Shown here in pieces: positions 23,000 through 30,833 of a stretch of 64,000 nucleotides of DNA. Numbering within the stretch: the first letter of the stretch is position 1; each line of letters begins with the position of its first letter. This stretch comes from JAJRPT01 sp964465945. Lineage in GTDB: Bacteria > Bacteroidota > Ignavibacteria > Kapaibacteriales > UBA2268. Position numbers and translations under genes: made by a program. The stretch is taken from NCBI GenBank assembly GCA_964465945.1, contig CAYXMM010000002.1, forward strand, positions 310,001-374,000, written 5' to 3'. The notes beneath the pieces are model-generated. The model saw nothing but the letters and a program-made list of their open reading frames with translations. It searched no databases and was not told where the DNA came from.

Positions 23000-23415
23000 T
23001 GAATACATATACAGCAGGATTAATCGACTCGTTCCTTGCTGGAACTGGACACGTAAAAAACAGGTTCTTAGCATTAAACTCAAGCCAAGAAGTTGTATTG
23101 TGCGGAAGTGGTAAGAAGTCCATAGGCGCAAGCATATTTACTACGACAGCAGGCGACCAAGCACCTGTTATTTTATCAGGGATAGTTCCTATTGAAGTAG
23201 GAGCAGGTGGAATAACAGCAGGCGATTTAGTTACATCTGATGCTTCTGGCAAAGCAATCACAAGAGCGGCTCTATCATTAACCGCAGGTGCAACGGCAGT
23301 AACTTCAAATGCAGCAGCTCCGACTTTACTGGGTGGTAATCTACCGCAAGAGTTAAATGGAATCGCGTTAGAAACAGGTGATGCTGGTGATATTGTAAGG
23401 ATATTGCTTAAATAA
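22999..23415 (+). CDS. Capsid decoration protein, DUF2190-like
   Basis: 138 residues rich in Ala, Gly and Thr, with the DUF2190 pattern: AGDQAPVILSGIVPIEVGAG, then ITAGDLVTSDASGKAITRA and a final ETGDAGDIVRILLK. Such trimeric proteins cap the capsid of phages lacking strong cross-links. A related C-terminal domain is present in the 31602-34091 protein. The start overlaps the previous gene and the stop overlaps the next (TAATG). Confidence 0.8.
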   Translation: MNTYTAGLIDSFLAGTGHVKNRFLALNSSQEVVLCGSGKKSIGASIFTTTAGDQAPVILSGIVPIEVGAGGITAGDLVTSDASGKAITRAALSLTAGATAVTSNAAAPTLLGGNLPQELNGIALETGDAGDIVRILLK

Positions 23416-23810
23416 TGTTTATCGAAGTATCCGATATTACGAATTATATCAATGCAGACCGCTTGGCTGAAATAACGAGTGGGTCTGCTACGATTACTGA
23501 AAGAGCAGTAGAATATGCGAATAGTTTAGTAAAAGTATCACTTGAAGATAGATACGATTTACCCTTAATCATAACACCTGGTGTAATTAAAGATATAGCA
23601 TTGACTATTACTAAGTATAAATTATACGAGTATGTAGATGCCGTAACGGACGATATAAGCAACCAATATAAATTAGCATTGAGTATTTTAAATGATTTTA
23701 CAACAGGTAAAAGAGTATTAAGTGATATTGAAACGAGTAAAAGACCGACTTTTACAAAGGTTAATGAAAGGGAGCAGATATACACAAAAGATTTACTTGA
23801 TAGATATTAA
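23415..23810 (+). CDS. Head-tail connector, Mu gp36 / DUF1320 family
   Basis: 131 residues. The DUF1320 layout is visible: an N-terminal helix pair with INADRLAEITSG, then AVEYANSLVKVSLEDRYDLPL and PGVIKDIALTITKYKLYEYV. In Mu-like phages this follows the major capsid gene and helps join head and tail. Its stop TAA (23808-23810) lies directly against the first base of a tRNA gene. Confidence 0.85.
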   Translation: MFIEVSDITNYINADRLAEITSGSATITERAVEYANSLVKVSLEDRYDLPLIITPGVIKDIALTITKYKLYEYVDAVTDDISNQYKLALSILNDFTTGKRVLSDIETSKRPTFTKVNEREQIYTKDLLDRY

Positions 23811-23880
23811 GCGGGAATGTTCTAATGTAAGAAGCGTTACTGCCAGTAACGAGATGGGAGTTCAAGTCTTTCTTTCCGCT
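23811..23880 (+). tRNA. tRNA-Gly (GCC), phage-encoded, short D-loop
   Basis: A cloverleaf can be folded by hand. Acceptor GCGGGAA pairs with TTTCCGC (one G-T). D-stem is TTCT/AGAA with a six-base loop. Anticodon stem is CGTTA/TAACG, perfect, with loop CTGCCAG giving anticodon GCC. T-stem is GGGAG/CTTTC with loop TTCAAGT. Discriminator T73 is as in bacterial tRNA-Gly. The D-loop AATGTA lacks the usual GG pair. CCA is not encoded. It fills the gap between the stop of one gene and two bases before the next ATG. Confidence 0.75.
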
Positions 23881-23882
23881 CT

Positions 23883-24329
23883 ATGAATGAAAAAGCGTTA
23901 TTACAGCATATTATTAATGGCTTATCTGACGATATTAATATAACTTATGATGTAAAAGAATCAAAGTTAAATTTAATCAATTACAAGCCAATAAATAATG
24001 AAATTTTGGTTAAATCCTTAGGCGATAATCCTGTGGAGTATATTGATAGAGGTGGCTTTGTAGATAAATTAACACTAGGGAACTTTGTCATTCAACAATA
24101 CAAATTTAGACTATTATTAATATCAAAAAAATTAGAAAGTCAATCTGAATTATTAGAAATAACTAGTATCGTTGAAAATGCTATGCTAGAATTAGATAAT
24201 TTAACTAATGAAGATGAAGGTAAATTTATTTTAATATCGAAGGGTGAACCTTCGTTCGAGGAAAATAAAAATTTCTATTTCAGAGAATTAATATTTATCA
24301 AATTAGTATATAAATACATAGGGACATAA
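23883..24329 (+). CDS. Mu gp37-like head-tail/tail completion protein
   Basis: 148 residues in the position of Mu gp37 (DUF1834), after gp36. The middle has NPVEYIDRGGFVDKLTLGNF and the C-terminal strand FYFRELIFIKLVYKYIGT. Overall length and place support the call, but motifs are weak. The ATG follows the tRNA 3' end by two bases, so there is no normal leader or Shine-Dalgarno. Confidence 0.55.
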   Translation: MNEKALLQHIINGLSDDINITYDVKESKLNLINYKPINNEILVKSLGDNPVEYIDRGGFVDKLTLGNFVIQQYKFRLLLISKKLESQSELLEITSIVENAMLELDNLTNEDEGKFILISKGEPSFEENKNFYFRELIFIKLVYKYIGT

Positions 24330-24661
24330 TGCAAGCAGATGGAGTTACGATGTATGTATTGACTGGTATTATATCAGTATTTGGAATACTTGCGTTTTTC
24401 TTTTTTAAAGCATATCTAAGCAGAATTGACAATACTTTTAAAAGGGTGGAAGAAACATTGGCAGAATTAGAAGATAGCATTAAAAAAATTAGTGAATTTA
24501 TAGCAAGACAAGATGAAAAGAATAGAAATCAGAGTAACATTAATTTAACGGCAGAAAGTAAATATACAAATTTGTCGGACTGGGTAGGGCGACTTGAAAA
24601 GCAAGTAACAAAATTAGAAAATAGATTATTAATTGTAGAAAGGTTAAACAATGTTAAATAA
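24329..24661 (+). CDS. Single-pass membrane coiled-coil protein, lysis region (DUF2730-like)
   Basis: 110 residues (ATG 24329; ATG 24350 with GGAG five bases upstream is an equally good start). One N-terminal membrane helix (LTGIISVFGILAFFFFKAYL) is followed by coiled coil (FKRVEETLAELEDSIKKISE and LEKQVTKLENRLLIVERL). This layout matches the DUF2730/gp25-type proteins of the Mu lysis region. Coupled to the holin-like gene by an 11-base overlap. Confidence 0.55.
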   Translation: MQADGVTMYVLTGIISVFGILAFFFFKAYLSRIDNTFKRVEETLAELEDSIKKISEFIARQDEKNRNQSNINLTAESKYTNLSDWVGRLEKQVTKLENRLLIVERLNNVK

Positions 24662-25049
24662 AATAAAAGAAATAATTAGTGATATTAGCATTAAAAATAT
24701 TTTAAATGATATTGGGATTTTTACTTATAGAAATTCAATATGGTTAGGCATATTATTAATTGTGATTTATGTATTTAATCCGACTAGTCGAGAGTGGAAC
24801 ACTGGATTACTAATAATTGCAAATGAAATGATAGCAATATCATTATCTTTAATCATAACTGCAATATTCACAAAATTGAAATTCTTACAGAAAAGCACAG
24901 CAGGTGCTGATATGAAGTATAGCGTTTATGAAAGGCAAGCATTAACTCAAACGATAGGGTTGCTATGGCTAGCGGTTCATATATTGGTAGGTTTATGTGT
25001 GTTCTCTGTTTATTTAGCTCAATTTTCAGGTGCTGGGTATGCAAAATAG
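24651..25049 (+). CDS. Putative holin, three membrane segments
   Basis: 132 residues with hydrophobic segments at about 30-46, 52-74 and 101-125 and a basic loop between (FTKLKFLQKSTAG). Size, segment number and location between a membrane coiled-coil protein and an endolysin fit a class I holin that opens the inner membrane at lysis time. No family signature is recognised, so the call rests on topology and context. Stop is TAG, overlapping the endolysin start. Confidence 0.6.
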   Translation: MLNKIKEIISDISIKNILNDIGIFTYRNSIWLGILLIVIYVFNPTSREWNTGLLIIANEMIAISLSLIITAIFTKLKFLQKSTAGADMKYSVYERQALTQTIGLLWLAVHILVGLCVFSVYLAQFSGAGYAK

Positions 25050-25656
25050 ATTTGAACCAGAACATAATCGGCTACTTGTCGCTTTTGCAGTAATAATATC
25101 ATTTATTGCTATACTCTTGCTTTCATTTAGTATATGCAATGCTCAAACTAAATATGTATTAAAAGCCGATGCTAATATATTGATAGCATCTGAATTAATA
25201 GCGAAAACACAAGTAGGAATAGAGGAAAAGAAAGGAAATAAGGGTGGCAACGTAGAGGATTATTTACGTTCTGTTGGAATATATAAACCCGCTCCTTATT
25301 GTATGGCAGGGCAATACTGGTGCTTTTGGATAGCCAGTAAATTAACTTCAATTCAAAATCCGATTAAAAAGACTGCTGGCGCAATAGACCAATATAATTT
25401 TTTCAAAGCCAGAGGAAAAAGAAGTGCTTATGTACCAGCGGTCAATGATTTTGTTTTCTGGCAAAAAAGCAACTCTTGGGCTGGTCATGTAGAAAGGATA
25501 ATTGAAGTAGGCGAGAAAGGTTGGGTTACAACTATTGGTTTCAACACTGGGAGTGATGATAGAGATGGCGAAGGTGTTTATATAAGAAAGAGACATATAT
25601 TAAACCCTTTATCAATGTTGCTAATTAAAGGTCTCGGTGGCTATGAATTCAAGTAA
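25039..25656 (+). CDS. Endolysin with CHAP-like cysteine peptidase domain and N-terminal signal anchor
   Basis: 205 residues from ATG 25039. A hydrophobic stretch (LLVAFAVIISFIAILLLSFS) near the N-terminus is a signal or signal-anchor-release sequence. The enzyme part begins IAKTQVGIEEKKGNKGGNVE (near 65). It carries a Cys region (PYCMAGQYWCFW), YNFFKARGK, an FVFWQKSNSWAGHVERIIEV segment with the His, and GWVTTIGFNTGS. This is the common phage CHAP amidohydrolase pattern, cutting peptidoglycan. With an exported form, the holin may act mainly to collapse the membrane potential. Confidence 0.8.
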   Translation: MQNRFEPEHNRLLVAFAVIISFIAILLLSFSICNAQTKYVLKADANILIASELIAKTQVGIEEKKGNKGGNVEDYLRSVGIYKPAPYCMAGQYWCFWIASKLTSIQNPIKKTAGAIDQYNFFKARGKRSAYVPAVNDFVFWQKSNSWAGHVERIIEVGEKGWVTTIGFNTGSDDRDGEGVYIRKRHILNPLSMLLIKGLGGYEFK

Positions 25657-26125
25657 AATCATAACAGGTATAATAACTATATTAATTGCTTTTTTACTTG
25701 GTTATTGTAGCAATGAAAATGAAGTAAAAATACAGAATAAAACTATTGAAAAAGTGATAGTTAAGTATGATACTTTATTAATTACTCACAACAAACCTGT
25801 AATTAAATATAGAGATAGACTTATAATTGATACATTGATTTTAGACAAAGGTATTAAACAAGTAGATAGTATTACATTCAGTTCTAAGCCATTCACGGCT
25901 ATTGATAGCGTGGAAGGTAATTTTGGTAAGATAATAACTAAATTTAATTATCCTGAACTATTGTTTGACTATGATATTTATGCAATGGATACTACTTATG
26001 AACGAACAATTTATATAAATAAAGAGCAAAAACTACATTGGACACAGCAAGAGTGGTTTATTTATACTACAAATGCAATAAGTTTAATAACTGGTGTAAT
26101 CGTAGGTTCAAAGGCAACAAGGTAA
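25643..26125 (+). CDS. Probable unimolecular spanin
   Basis: 160 residues (ATG 25643; GTG 25637 is an alternative), overlapping the endolysin gene. The N-terminal hydrophobic segment ends FLLGYCSNENE, with a Cys that could be lipidated (the lipobox is imperfect). The middle is beta-rich and hydrophilic, with VIVKYDTLLITHNKP. The C-terminus has a second membrane segment (TTNAISLITGVIVGSKA). A lipoprotein N-terminus with a C-terminal membrane helix is the topology of u-spanins, which fuse inner and outer membrane. The call is from topology and place. Confidence 0.6.
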   Translation: MNSSKIITGIITILIAFLLGYCSNENEVKIQNKTIEKVIVKYDTLLITHNKPVIKYRDRLIIDTLILDKGIKQVDSITFSSKPFTAIDSVEGNFGKIITKFNYPELLFDYDIYAMDTTYERTIYINKEQKLHWTQQEWFIYTTNAISLITGVIVGSKATR

Positions 26126-26126
26126 A

Positions 26127-26468
26127 ATGATGTTTAAAAAAGATACTGAAATTATTGATTTAGCAAGCAATCTAACTACTTCTTGGATATACTTAGATGA
26201 TTACAAATCACTTATAGATGAAGTAACAATTAATCTAAGTTATTCAGGTGTAACTGGAACTCTAAACGGAACTATTGATGTAGAATTGTTGTTTGATGGC
26301 AATACAACAGAGGATTATTCAACGATAGGTAGTTTTACGATTGACTCAGCAAGTGGAAGGAGCGGGATAAGGACATCAACGGATTGTATGGCTATTAGGT
26401 TTAAATATACTAAAAATAGCGTTACAGGTGGAACTGCAAGAGTGAATTATATTATAGCAGGGAAGTGA
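26127..26468 (+). CDS. Beta-sandwich virion protein, 113 aa
   Basis: 113 residues, rich in Thr, Ser and Gly with alternating strands (VTINLSYSGVTGTLNGTIDV and FDGNTTEDYSTIGSFTID). This looks like a small all-beta tail or fibre module. Family not recognised. Starts directly after the spanin. Confidence 0.6.
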   Translation: MMFKKDTEIIDLASNLTTSWIYLDDYKSLIDEVTINLSYSGVTGTLNGTIDVELLFDGNTTEDYSTIGSFTIDSASGRSGIRTSTDCMAIRFKYTKNSVTGGTARVNYIIAGK

Positions 26469-26470
26469 TT

Positions 26471-26986
26471 ATGAGTATAAAGAATTTAGATAATGCTGTT
26501 AGTTGGGATGATATTACAGATAAGCCAGCCGAATTAGGTGGCGATATTGCTTTCTCAGATTTAACTGACGGGTTTGCATTAACAGGAAATGCGAATAAAG
26601 TAGTTGGAGTTAATTCTGCTGGAAACGCCCTTGAACCTAAGACTATAAGCACAGGTGCAGAAACAATACAAACTAAGACGGCTTCAAGCGAGTCGGCTGG
26701 TTCAGTCGATTTAAGTTTAGGTCATTGGCTTGAATTAAACTGCGATGCAGATTTTAGTTTCTCAATAATTGACACAACTAAGATGACGGCTGGATATACT
26801 TATAAGGTGGATTGTAAAAATACAAAAAGTCCATCGGGGGTTGTAACTGGGAGCATTCCAACTGGTTGGTGGAGTAATGTTGGCTCAAGTTTGCCACTGG
26901 CTACCGGCGAGAGTGCTCCTGCGTTTCTAACAAAAAATAGTGCAGGTGTCATTAATATTTTATTTGGAATTCAGCAGGTAGTATAA
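26471..26986 (+). CDS. Tail-fibre-type protein with WDDITDKPAE motif
   Basis: 171 residues from ATG 26471 (GGGAAG upstream; GTG 26465 possible). SWDDITDKPAELGGDIAFSD near the N-terminus is the typical tail-fibre linker motif. The remainder is beta-rich and Ser/Gly/Ala-rich (TIQTKTASSESAGSVDLSLG). Probably a short fibre or adaptor protein. Stop and next start overlap (ATAATG). Confidence 0.65.
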   Translation: MSIKNLDNAVSWDDITDKPAELGGDIAFSDLTDGFALTGNANKVVGVNSAGNALEPKTISTGAETIQTKTASSESAGSVDLSLGHWLELNCDADFSFSIIDTTKMTAGYTYKVDCKNTKSPSGVVTGSIPTGWWSNVGSSLPLATGESAPAFLTKNSAGVINILFGIQQVV

Positions 26987-27663
26987 TGTTTATAACAAAA
27001 AGACCATATTTGAACTTAAAACTGAATGGGAATATAACTGATAGCGGAACTGGACAAAACTCTGGGACAAACTCAGGAGTGACTTTTACAGCTGATGAAT
27101 TTGGGCGTAGTAATATGGCGGCTGACTTTGATAGTAGAAATGACTATATTTCATTTAGTTCAGCTGTAGCGGAACAAGTAGCTATCTATCGTAATAGTGC
27201 TTCGACAATTTCATTTTTTATAAATATATCGTCACTTAATGCAAGCGCTAATAATATTGTATCTGCTTACAATAGCGGAGCGACAATAGGATTTCAGCAT
27301 TATATCACAAGTACAAATTCAGCAAATTTGATAAGCGCTTCAGGCACAGGCGGAGTATATAATAATACAGCCACCACGGGAACTTGGATGTTTATAGTTG
27401 CTACAACAAAAGATTTTGATGCGACTCAAGTATCGGTGGAAATGTATAAAAATAGTACCCTTTCGGCTTTAAGCTCAGGTAGTGATAAAAATGCAAAAGT
27501 AACACCTACCACGGGGCTTAATTCATTGCGGATAGGCAACACTTCATTCGCGAGTACCTCTGGTATGACAGCTAAATTAAATAATTTTAAAATTTATGAC
27601 AAAAATTTAAGTTTAGCACAAATAAAAGTATTAAATATTGGAAAAGGGCGATTAGCATCGTAA
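26986..27663 (+). CDS. LamG-like (concanavalin-type) lectin virion protein
   Basis: 225 residues matching the laminin-G / concanavalin-A-like fold: NSGVTFTADEFGRSNMAADF, then DYISFSS, STISFFINISSLNASANNIV, TGTWMFIVATTKDF and LNSLRIGNTSF, ending KLNNFKIYDKNLSLAQIKVL. Such proteins at this point in tail operons bind cell-surface sugars and help recognise the host. Confidence 0.85.
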   Translation: MFITKRPYLNLKLNGNITDSGTGQNSGTNSGVTFTADEFGRSNMAADFDSRNDYISFSSAVAEQVAIYRNSASTISFFINISSLNASANNIVSAYNSGATIGFQHYITSTNSANLISASGTGGVYNNTATTGTWMFIVATTKDFDATQVSVEMYKNSTLSALSSGSDKNAKVTPTTGLNSLRIGNTSFASTSGMTAKLNNFKIYDKNLSLAQIKVLNIGKGRLAS

Positions 27664-27678
27664 AAAAGGAATAATAAA

Positions 27679-28215
27679 ATGATATATGATAAAATAAGCA
27701 AGCAATTTATAAATATGAATCCCAATCAAATCGGTTCAGAGACGGATAGATTTGTAATATTAAATGAAGAACAAATTCAACGTGCAAATGAAATGATTAG
27801 TGCAGGTCATTTTAATGAAGATTATGTGCTTGAAGGCACTATCACACCTCCTACTTTGGAGTATTTAAAAGGAATTGCTACAGAAACAGTAAAAAATAAT
27901 TTCTATTTATTGATTAAAGACGGATGCGCGTATAATGGATTTGTGTTTAATTACGATGAAAATACGATGAATAACATTTTATTGCAAAAAAACAGATATG
28001 AGTTTGAAGGTGGTGATATATTTAAAATTTCGGACAGAACAAAGACACAAAGACAATTTACTAAAAATCAGTTATGGGCTTTTGGCGCTGAATTTAGTGG
28101 GTATTTAGCACCGAGAAAAGAATGGTATTCTGACATAATGAATGAGATTGAAAAAGCAGAAACGATTGAAGCATTAAATTTAATCAACTTAGAATACCCA
28201 ACAGAAGAAGAATGA
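27679..28215 (+). CDS. Putative fibre-associated protein, 178 aa
   Basis: 178 residues, soluble. The C-terminal part (QRQFTKNQLWAFGAEFSGYL then KEWYSDIMNEIEKAETIEAL) is similar in style to fibre-associated or assembly proteins (DUF4376-like) found after fibre genes. The match is weak. AAAAAGGAATAATAAAATG upstream; stop overlaps the next gene (ATGA). Confidence 0.45.
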   Translation: MIYDKISKQFINMNPNQIGSETDRFVILNEEQIQRANEMISAGHFNEDYVLEGTITPPTLEYLKGIATETVKNNFYLLIKDGCAYNGFVFNYDENTMNNILLQKNRYEFEGGDIFKISDRTKTQRQFTKNQLWAFGAEFSGYLAPRKEWYSDIMNEIEKAETIEALNLINLEYPTEEE

Positions 28216-28652
28216 AATTAGCATTTTATAAATATGAATTTGGAAACTGGAAAGATTGGTTAATTGCTAAATTAACTAATTCAAAATATAGTCATATTGA
28301 GTTAATATTTGATAGTGGGTCTAGTTTAAGTTCAAGCCCACGCGATGGTGGTGTTAGATTCAAGAAAATTGAATATAAACCTGAACGTTGGGACTTTTTG
28401 AATATAGACAGCGAAATAGACAGAGAAAGAGATGAGTATTTAGACCGTGCATTTGACTTGATTAACCATAGGCATCGATACGACTGGCTTTCAATCTTCT
28501 TAGGGTGGGCTGGTATTAAGTCATACAATAGATTTAATTGCGTTAATGCTTGTATGTATGTTATAGATGCAGATTTTAAGTATTACACTCCGCAAGGAGT
28601 TTATGAAAAATTACAGCGGGGTGGAGCAGTAGGTAGCTCGCTGGTTTCATAA
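28212..28652 (+). CDS. Permuted NlpC/P60-like (YiiX-type) cysteine hydrolase
   Basis: 146 residues. It begins with a short strand, then AKLTNSKYSHIELIFDSGSS (His near 28), GVRFKKIEYKPERWDFLNI, and later FNCVNACMYVIDADFKYYTP (Cys near 111). This His-before-Cys order is that of permuted papain-fold proteins (YiiX/YaeF group), which act on peptidoglycan or lipid-linked amides. In a phage this may be a second wall hydrolase carried by the virion. The last 13 codons overlap an initiator-like tRNA gene. Confidence 0.65.
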   Translation: MKLAFYKYEFGNWKDWLIAKLTNSKYSHIELIFDSGSSLSSSPRDGGVRFKKIEYKPERWDFLNIDSEIDRERDEYLDRAFDLINHRHRYDWLSIFLGWAGIKSYNRFNCVNACMYVIDADFKYYTPQGVYEKLQRGGAVGSSLVS

Positions 28653-28687
28653 GCCAGAGGTCGCAGGTTCAAATCCTGCTTCCGCAA
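28615..28687 (+). tRNA. tRNA with anticodon CAT and initiator features, phage-encoded
   Basis: It folds cleanly. A1 opposite A72 is unpaired, then GCGGGG pairs with TTCCGC (two G-T). D-stem is GAGC/GCTC with loop AGTAGGTA. Anticodon stem is CTGGT/GCCAG with loop TTCATAA (CAT). T-stem is GCAGG/CCTGC with loop TTCAAAT. The unpaired 1:72 position and the A11-T24 pair are known marks of bacterial initiator tRNA. The third G-C pair at 31:39 is replaced by T-G. CCA is not encoded. It overlaps the end of the 28212-28652 gene by 38 bases. Confidence 0.88.
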
Positions 28688-28710
28688 CTAAAAAAAGAGA
28701 GAGCAGTATT

Positions 28711-28848
28711 ATGCAACAAAAAAAATGTAGAGTATATAGAACTTATACAAATAGCACAGGTGATATCGTTATTGAGTATGAAGATGGTTCAACTCTCATA
28801 GTAAAACCTAGACAAAACGATGGTTTGTTTGGGAAAAAATGCTTCTAA
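28711..28848 (+). CDS. Small hypothetical protein, 45 aa
   Basis: 45 codons (MQQKKCRVYRTYTNSTGDIV, then IEYEDGSTLIVKPRQNDGLF and KKCF) with AGAGAGAG upstream. It looks like a single small beta domain with Cys at both ends. Follows the tRNA by 23 bases. No family recognised. Confidence 0.5.
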   Translation: MQQKKCRVYRTYTNSTGDIVIEYEDGSTLIVKPRQNDGLFGKKCF

Positions 28849-28861
28849 ATAAGAGGTAAAA

Positions 28862-29056
28862 ATGATTGTATTAACTAATTTAGATGGTTTGAAGGTTTAT
28901 ATAAAGCATGAGAAAATCAGTGTAATAAATGAAGTTAAAGATGATGGTGATATAAAAGATTTTACTTTAATTTGGTGCGACGGGTGTTTAATTGAAGTCA
29001 AAGAAAGTGTAAAAGAAATATTAACTAAAATAGCATACAAGGACAGGTTAAATTGA
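28862..29056 (+). CDS. Hypothetical protein, 64 aa
   Basis: 64 residues with AAGAGGTAAAA upstream. Strand-rich first half (VLTNLDGLKVYIKHEKISVI), acidic centre and a helical end (IEVKESVKEILTKIAYKDRL). Small proteins with this LxNxDG...E..V..I..I shape occur in several phages. Function unknown. The stop overlaps the next start. Confidence 0.5.
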   Translation: MIVLTNLDGLKVYIKHEKISVINEVKDDGDIKDFTLIWCDGCLIEVKESVKEILTKIAYKDRLN

Positions 29057-30081
29057 GTATTAATTATAAAATATTATGGAATGAGAATAATGATTTTTTA
29101 GAGCAGGAGGTACCCGCTCCAACTAATACATTCTTTGTAAGTTATGCTTATAATGGATACCAAAGCCCTTATTTTTCAAATATTCAAGACGCAATAAATG
29201 AATGCGATGGAGTTAGTTACTACGATATCATTGTTTTTGCTGGAACTTATATAGAAACTCTAACATTAAAAGATAGAGTTCATTTACATTTTGAGAATAA
29301 TACAAGATTGCACCCTGTTACTGGTAATAGTGGAATTATATTCCCAGATAGTTCAACTAATATAAGTATAACTGGCAACTTAGATATACTTAGCGATTTA
29401 ACTACAGCACATACTGGTAAATATACGATAGAAACAAAGGGTGGGCTTCATAAAATAGAATTAAAATCCATTAGTAATACTGGTAATGCAACTTATCCAA
29501 TAAGATTGAATGGGAATATAAATCTAAATGTAATGAATGTAACTTGTCCGATTGAATTAGTTTCTGATTCAACAGGTGAAATTAAAGCAAGAATAGTAAA
29601 TAAGATTAAGAATAATGGTGCAGTTTATACACTAAAATCTGAATATATAGACGGGCAGATTTGGAATTATGCAGGTAATTTATATGTGTATGATTGTATC
29701 TCAAAGGTTACTAATGGTGTCGCTTTTAAAGTTGAAAGTGGGGAGCTAGTATTAAATGGATGTACTGCAAAAGAATATAGTGAGTCTAGCACAGCAATAG
29801 TTGAAATTAAAGGTGGATTAACAAGGATTAAAAATTGTTATTTAAAGCATACTTCGGATTTTGGCTCAACAATATTGCAGAATTACAATTCAACTAATAC
29901 TAATTTAATACTGGTAGCAAGCACATTGATTTCGGGTTCTCATACAACAGCGTTTAGCATAAAGAGTAATTTTTTAACTTATTATTCTTGCTATGGTAGT
30001 AATGTATATACGAATAGACCGACTGACTTAAACACAAATTATAAGATAAATTCAATAGTAGTAAGCACAGATGTAATTTAA
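29053..30081 (+). CDS. Parallel beta-helix tail-spike-like protein
   Basis: 342 residues from TTG 29053 (AGGACAGG upstream; no early ATG). YFSNIQDAINECDGVSYYDIIV (in parts: NIQDAINECDGVSYYDIIVF) then FAGTYIETLTLKDRVHLHFE is the classic start of a pectin-lyase-like beta helix. Short strand repeats follow (GNLDIL, IKNNGAVYTL, LVLNGCTAKE, TRIKNCYLKH). Such spikes bind or degrade surface polysaccharide. Catalytic residues cannot be assigned. Confidence 0.75.
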   Translation: MSINYKILWNENNDFLEQEVPAPTNTFFVSYAYNGYQSPYFSNIQDAINECDGVSYYDIIVFAGTYIETLTLKDRVHLHFENNTRLHPVTGNSGIIFPDSSTNISITGNLDILSDLTTAHTGKYTIETKGGLHKIELKSISNTGNATYPIRLNGNINLNVMNVTCPIELVSDSTGEIKARIVNKIKNNGAVYTLKSEYIDGQIWNYAGNLYVYDCISKVTNGVAFKVESGELVLNGCTAKEYSESSTAIVEIKGGLTRIKNCYLKHTSDFGSTILQNYNSTNTNLILVASTLISGSHTTAFSIKSNFLTYYSCYGSNVYTNRPTDLNTNYKINSIVVSTDVI

Positions 30082-30104
30082 TAATTAATAAAGGAGATAG
30101 AGTA

Positions 30105-30833
30105 ATGGCTCTTTCAATGAAAAACAACATAATCCTAAACCAAGTTCCAGTAGCTTGGTTATTTAAAGCATCAGGCACTTCGGGAGGTGCCGCTAGTTTA
30201 GAAATAGTATATAAATTTGATAATACTGCATCAGCTAAGGTAAATATACCATTAGCAAGTGCAGCTGCTTCGTCAGATTCAAAAAACGTTCAAATAACAA
30301 GAGGAGATGGTGCAATTATACAATTTCCTGCCGTTGATCTAACATTAGACGGGACTGACGAAACAGTTATTGCGGCTTCGTCTGGGTCAGGGGACGCAGG
30401 TAAAGGTACTATTGAACTGGTGGTGAATGAAGCACCAATTGGGTTATCTTCATTTACAGCGTTTATCGGAGATTTAGTTGCTAATAAAGATACTATGTTT
30501 TTGGTTATTATACCTACTGGTTACTCTTATTCAAGAAAAGGGACTGGTACATCAAAAGAACCAGACGGCTTTATTTTTGCTTGGGCTAAATTTAGTGCGA
30601 ATATAGATTTGAACTATAATAACCAACATAACCCTTTAACTTTATCTTTTGCGGTTCAAAAGAATACAGAGTTTATAGGTGATTTAACCAGTGACCCTTT
30701 TACAGGGCAAGGAATTGCTATTAAACTTGGTGGTTCAGATATTTCAGCCACTTTAAATATACCACCTGCTTTAACAAGTGAACAACAAACATTATTAAAT
30801 TCTGGTGGAATTGTGGTTGTAGAAAATGACTAA
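30105..30833 (+). CDS. Putative major tail (tube) protein
   Basis: 242 residues with AAGGAGATAG upstream, the best ribosome site in this region, as expected for an abundant structural protein. It is beta-rich and low in charge, with LASAAASSDSKNVQITRGDG and FAWAKFSANIDLNYNNQHNP. A hairpin terminator lies 55 bases after its end. Length, composition and position before baseplate and chaperone genes fit a tail tube subunit; the family is not firmly recognised. Confidence 0.6.
   Translation: MALSMKNNIILNQVPVAWLFKASGTSGGAASLEIVYKFDNTASAKVNIPLASAAASSDSKNVQITRGDGAIIQFPAVDLTLDGTDETVIAASSGSGDAGKGTIELVVNEAPIGLSSFTAFIGDLVANKDTMFLVIIPTGYSYSRKGTGTSKEPDGFIFAWAKFSANIDLNYNNQHNPLTLSFAVQKNTEFIGDLTSDPFTGQGIAIKLGGSDISATLNIPPALTSEQQTLLNSGGIVVVEND

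Noticed and set aside
24868..25065. Minus-strand 65-aa ORF in the holin gene
   Set aside because: Overlaps two coupled lysis genes and has no ribosome site.
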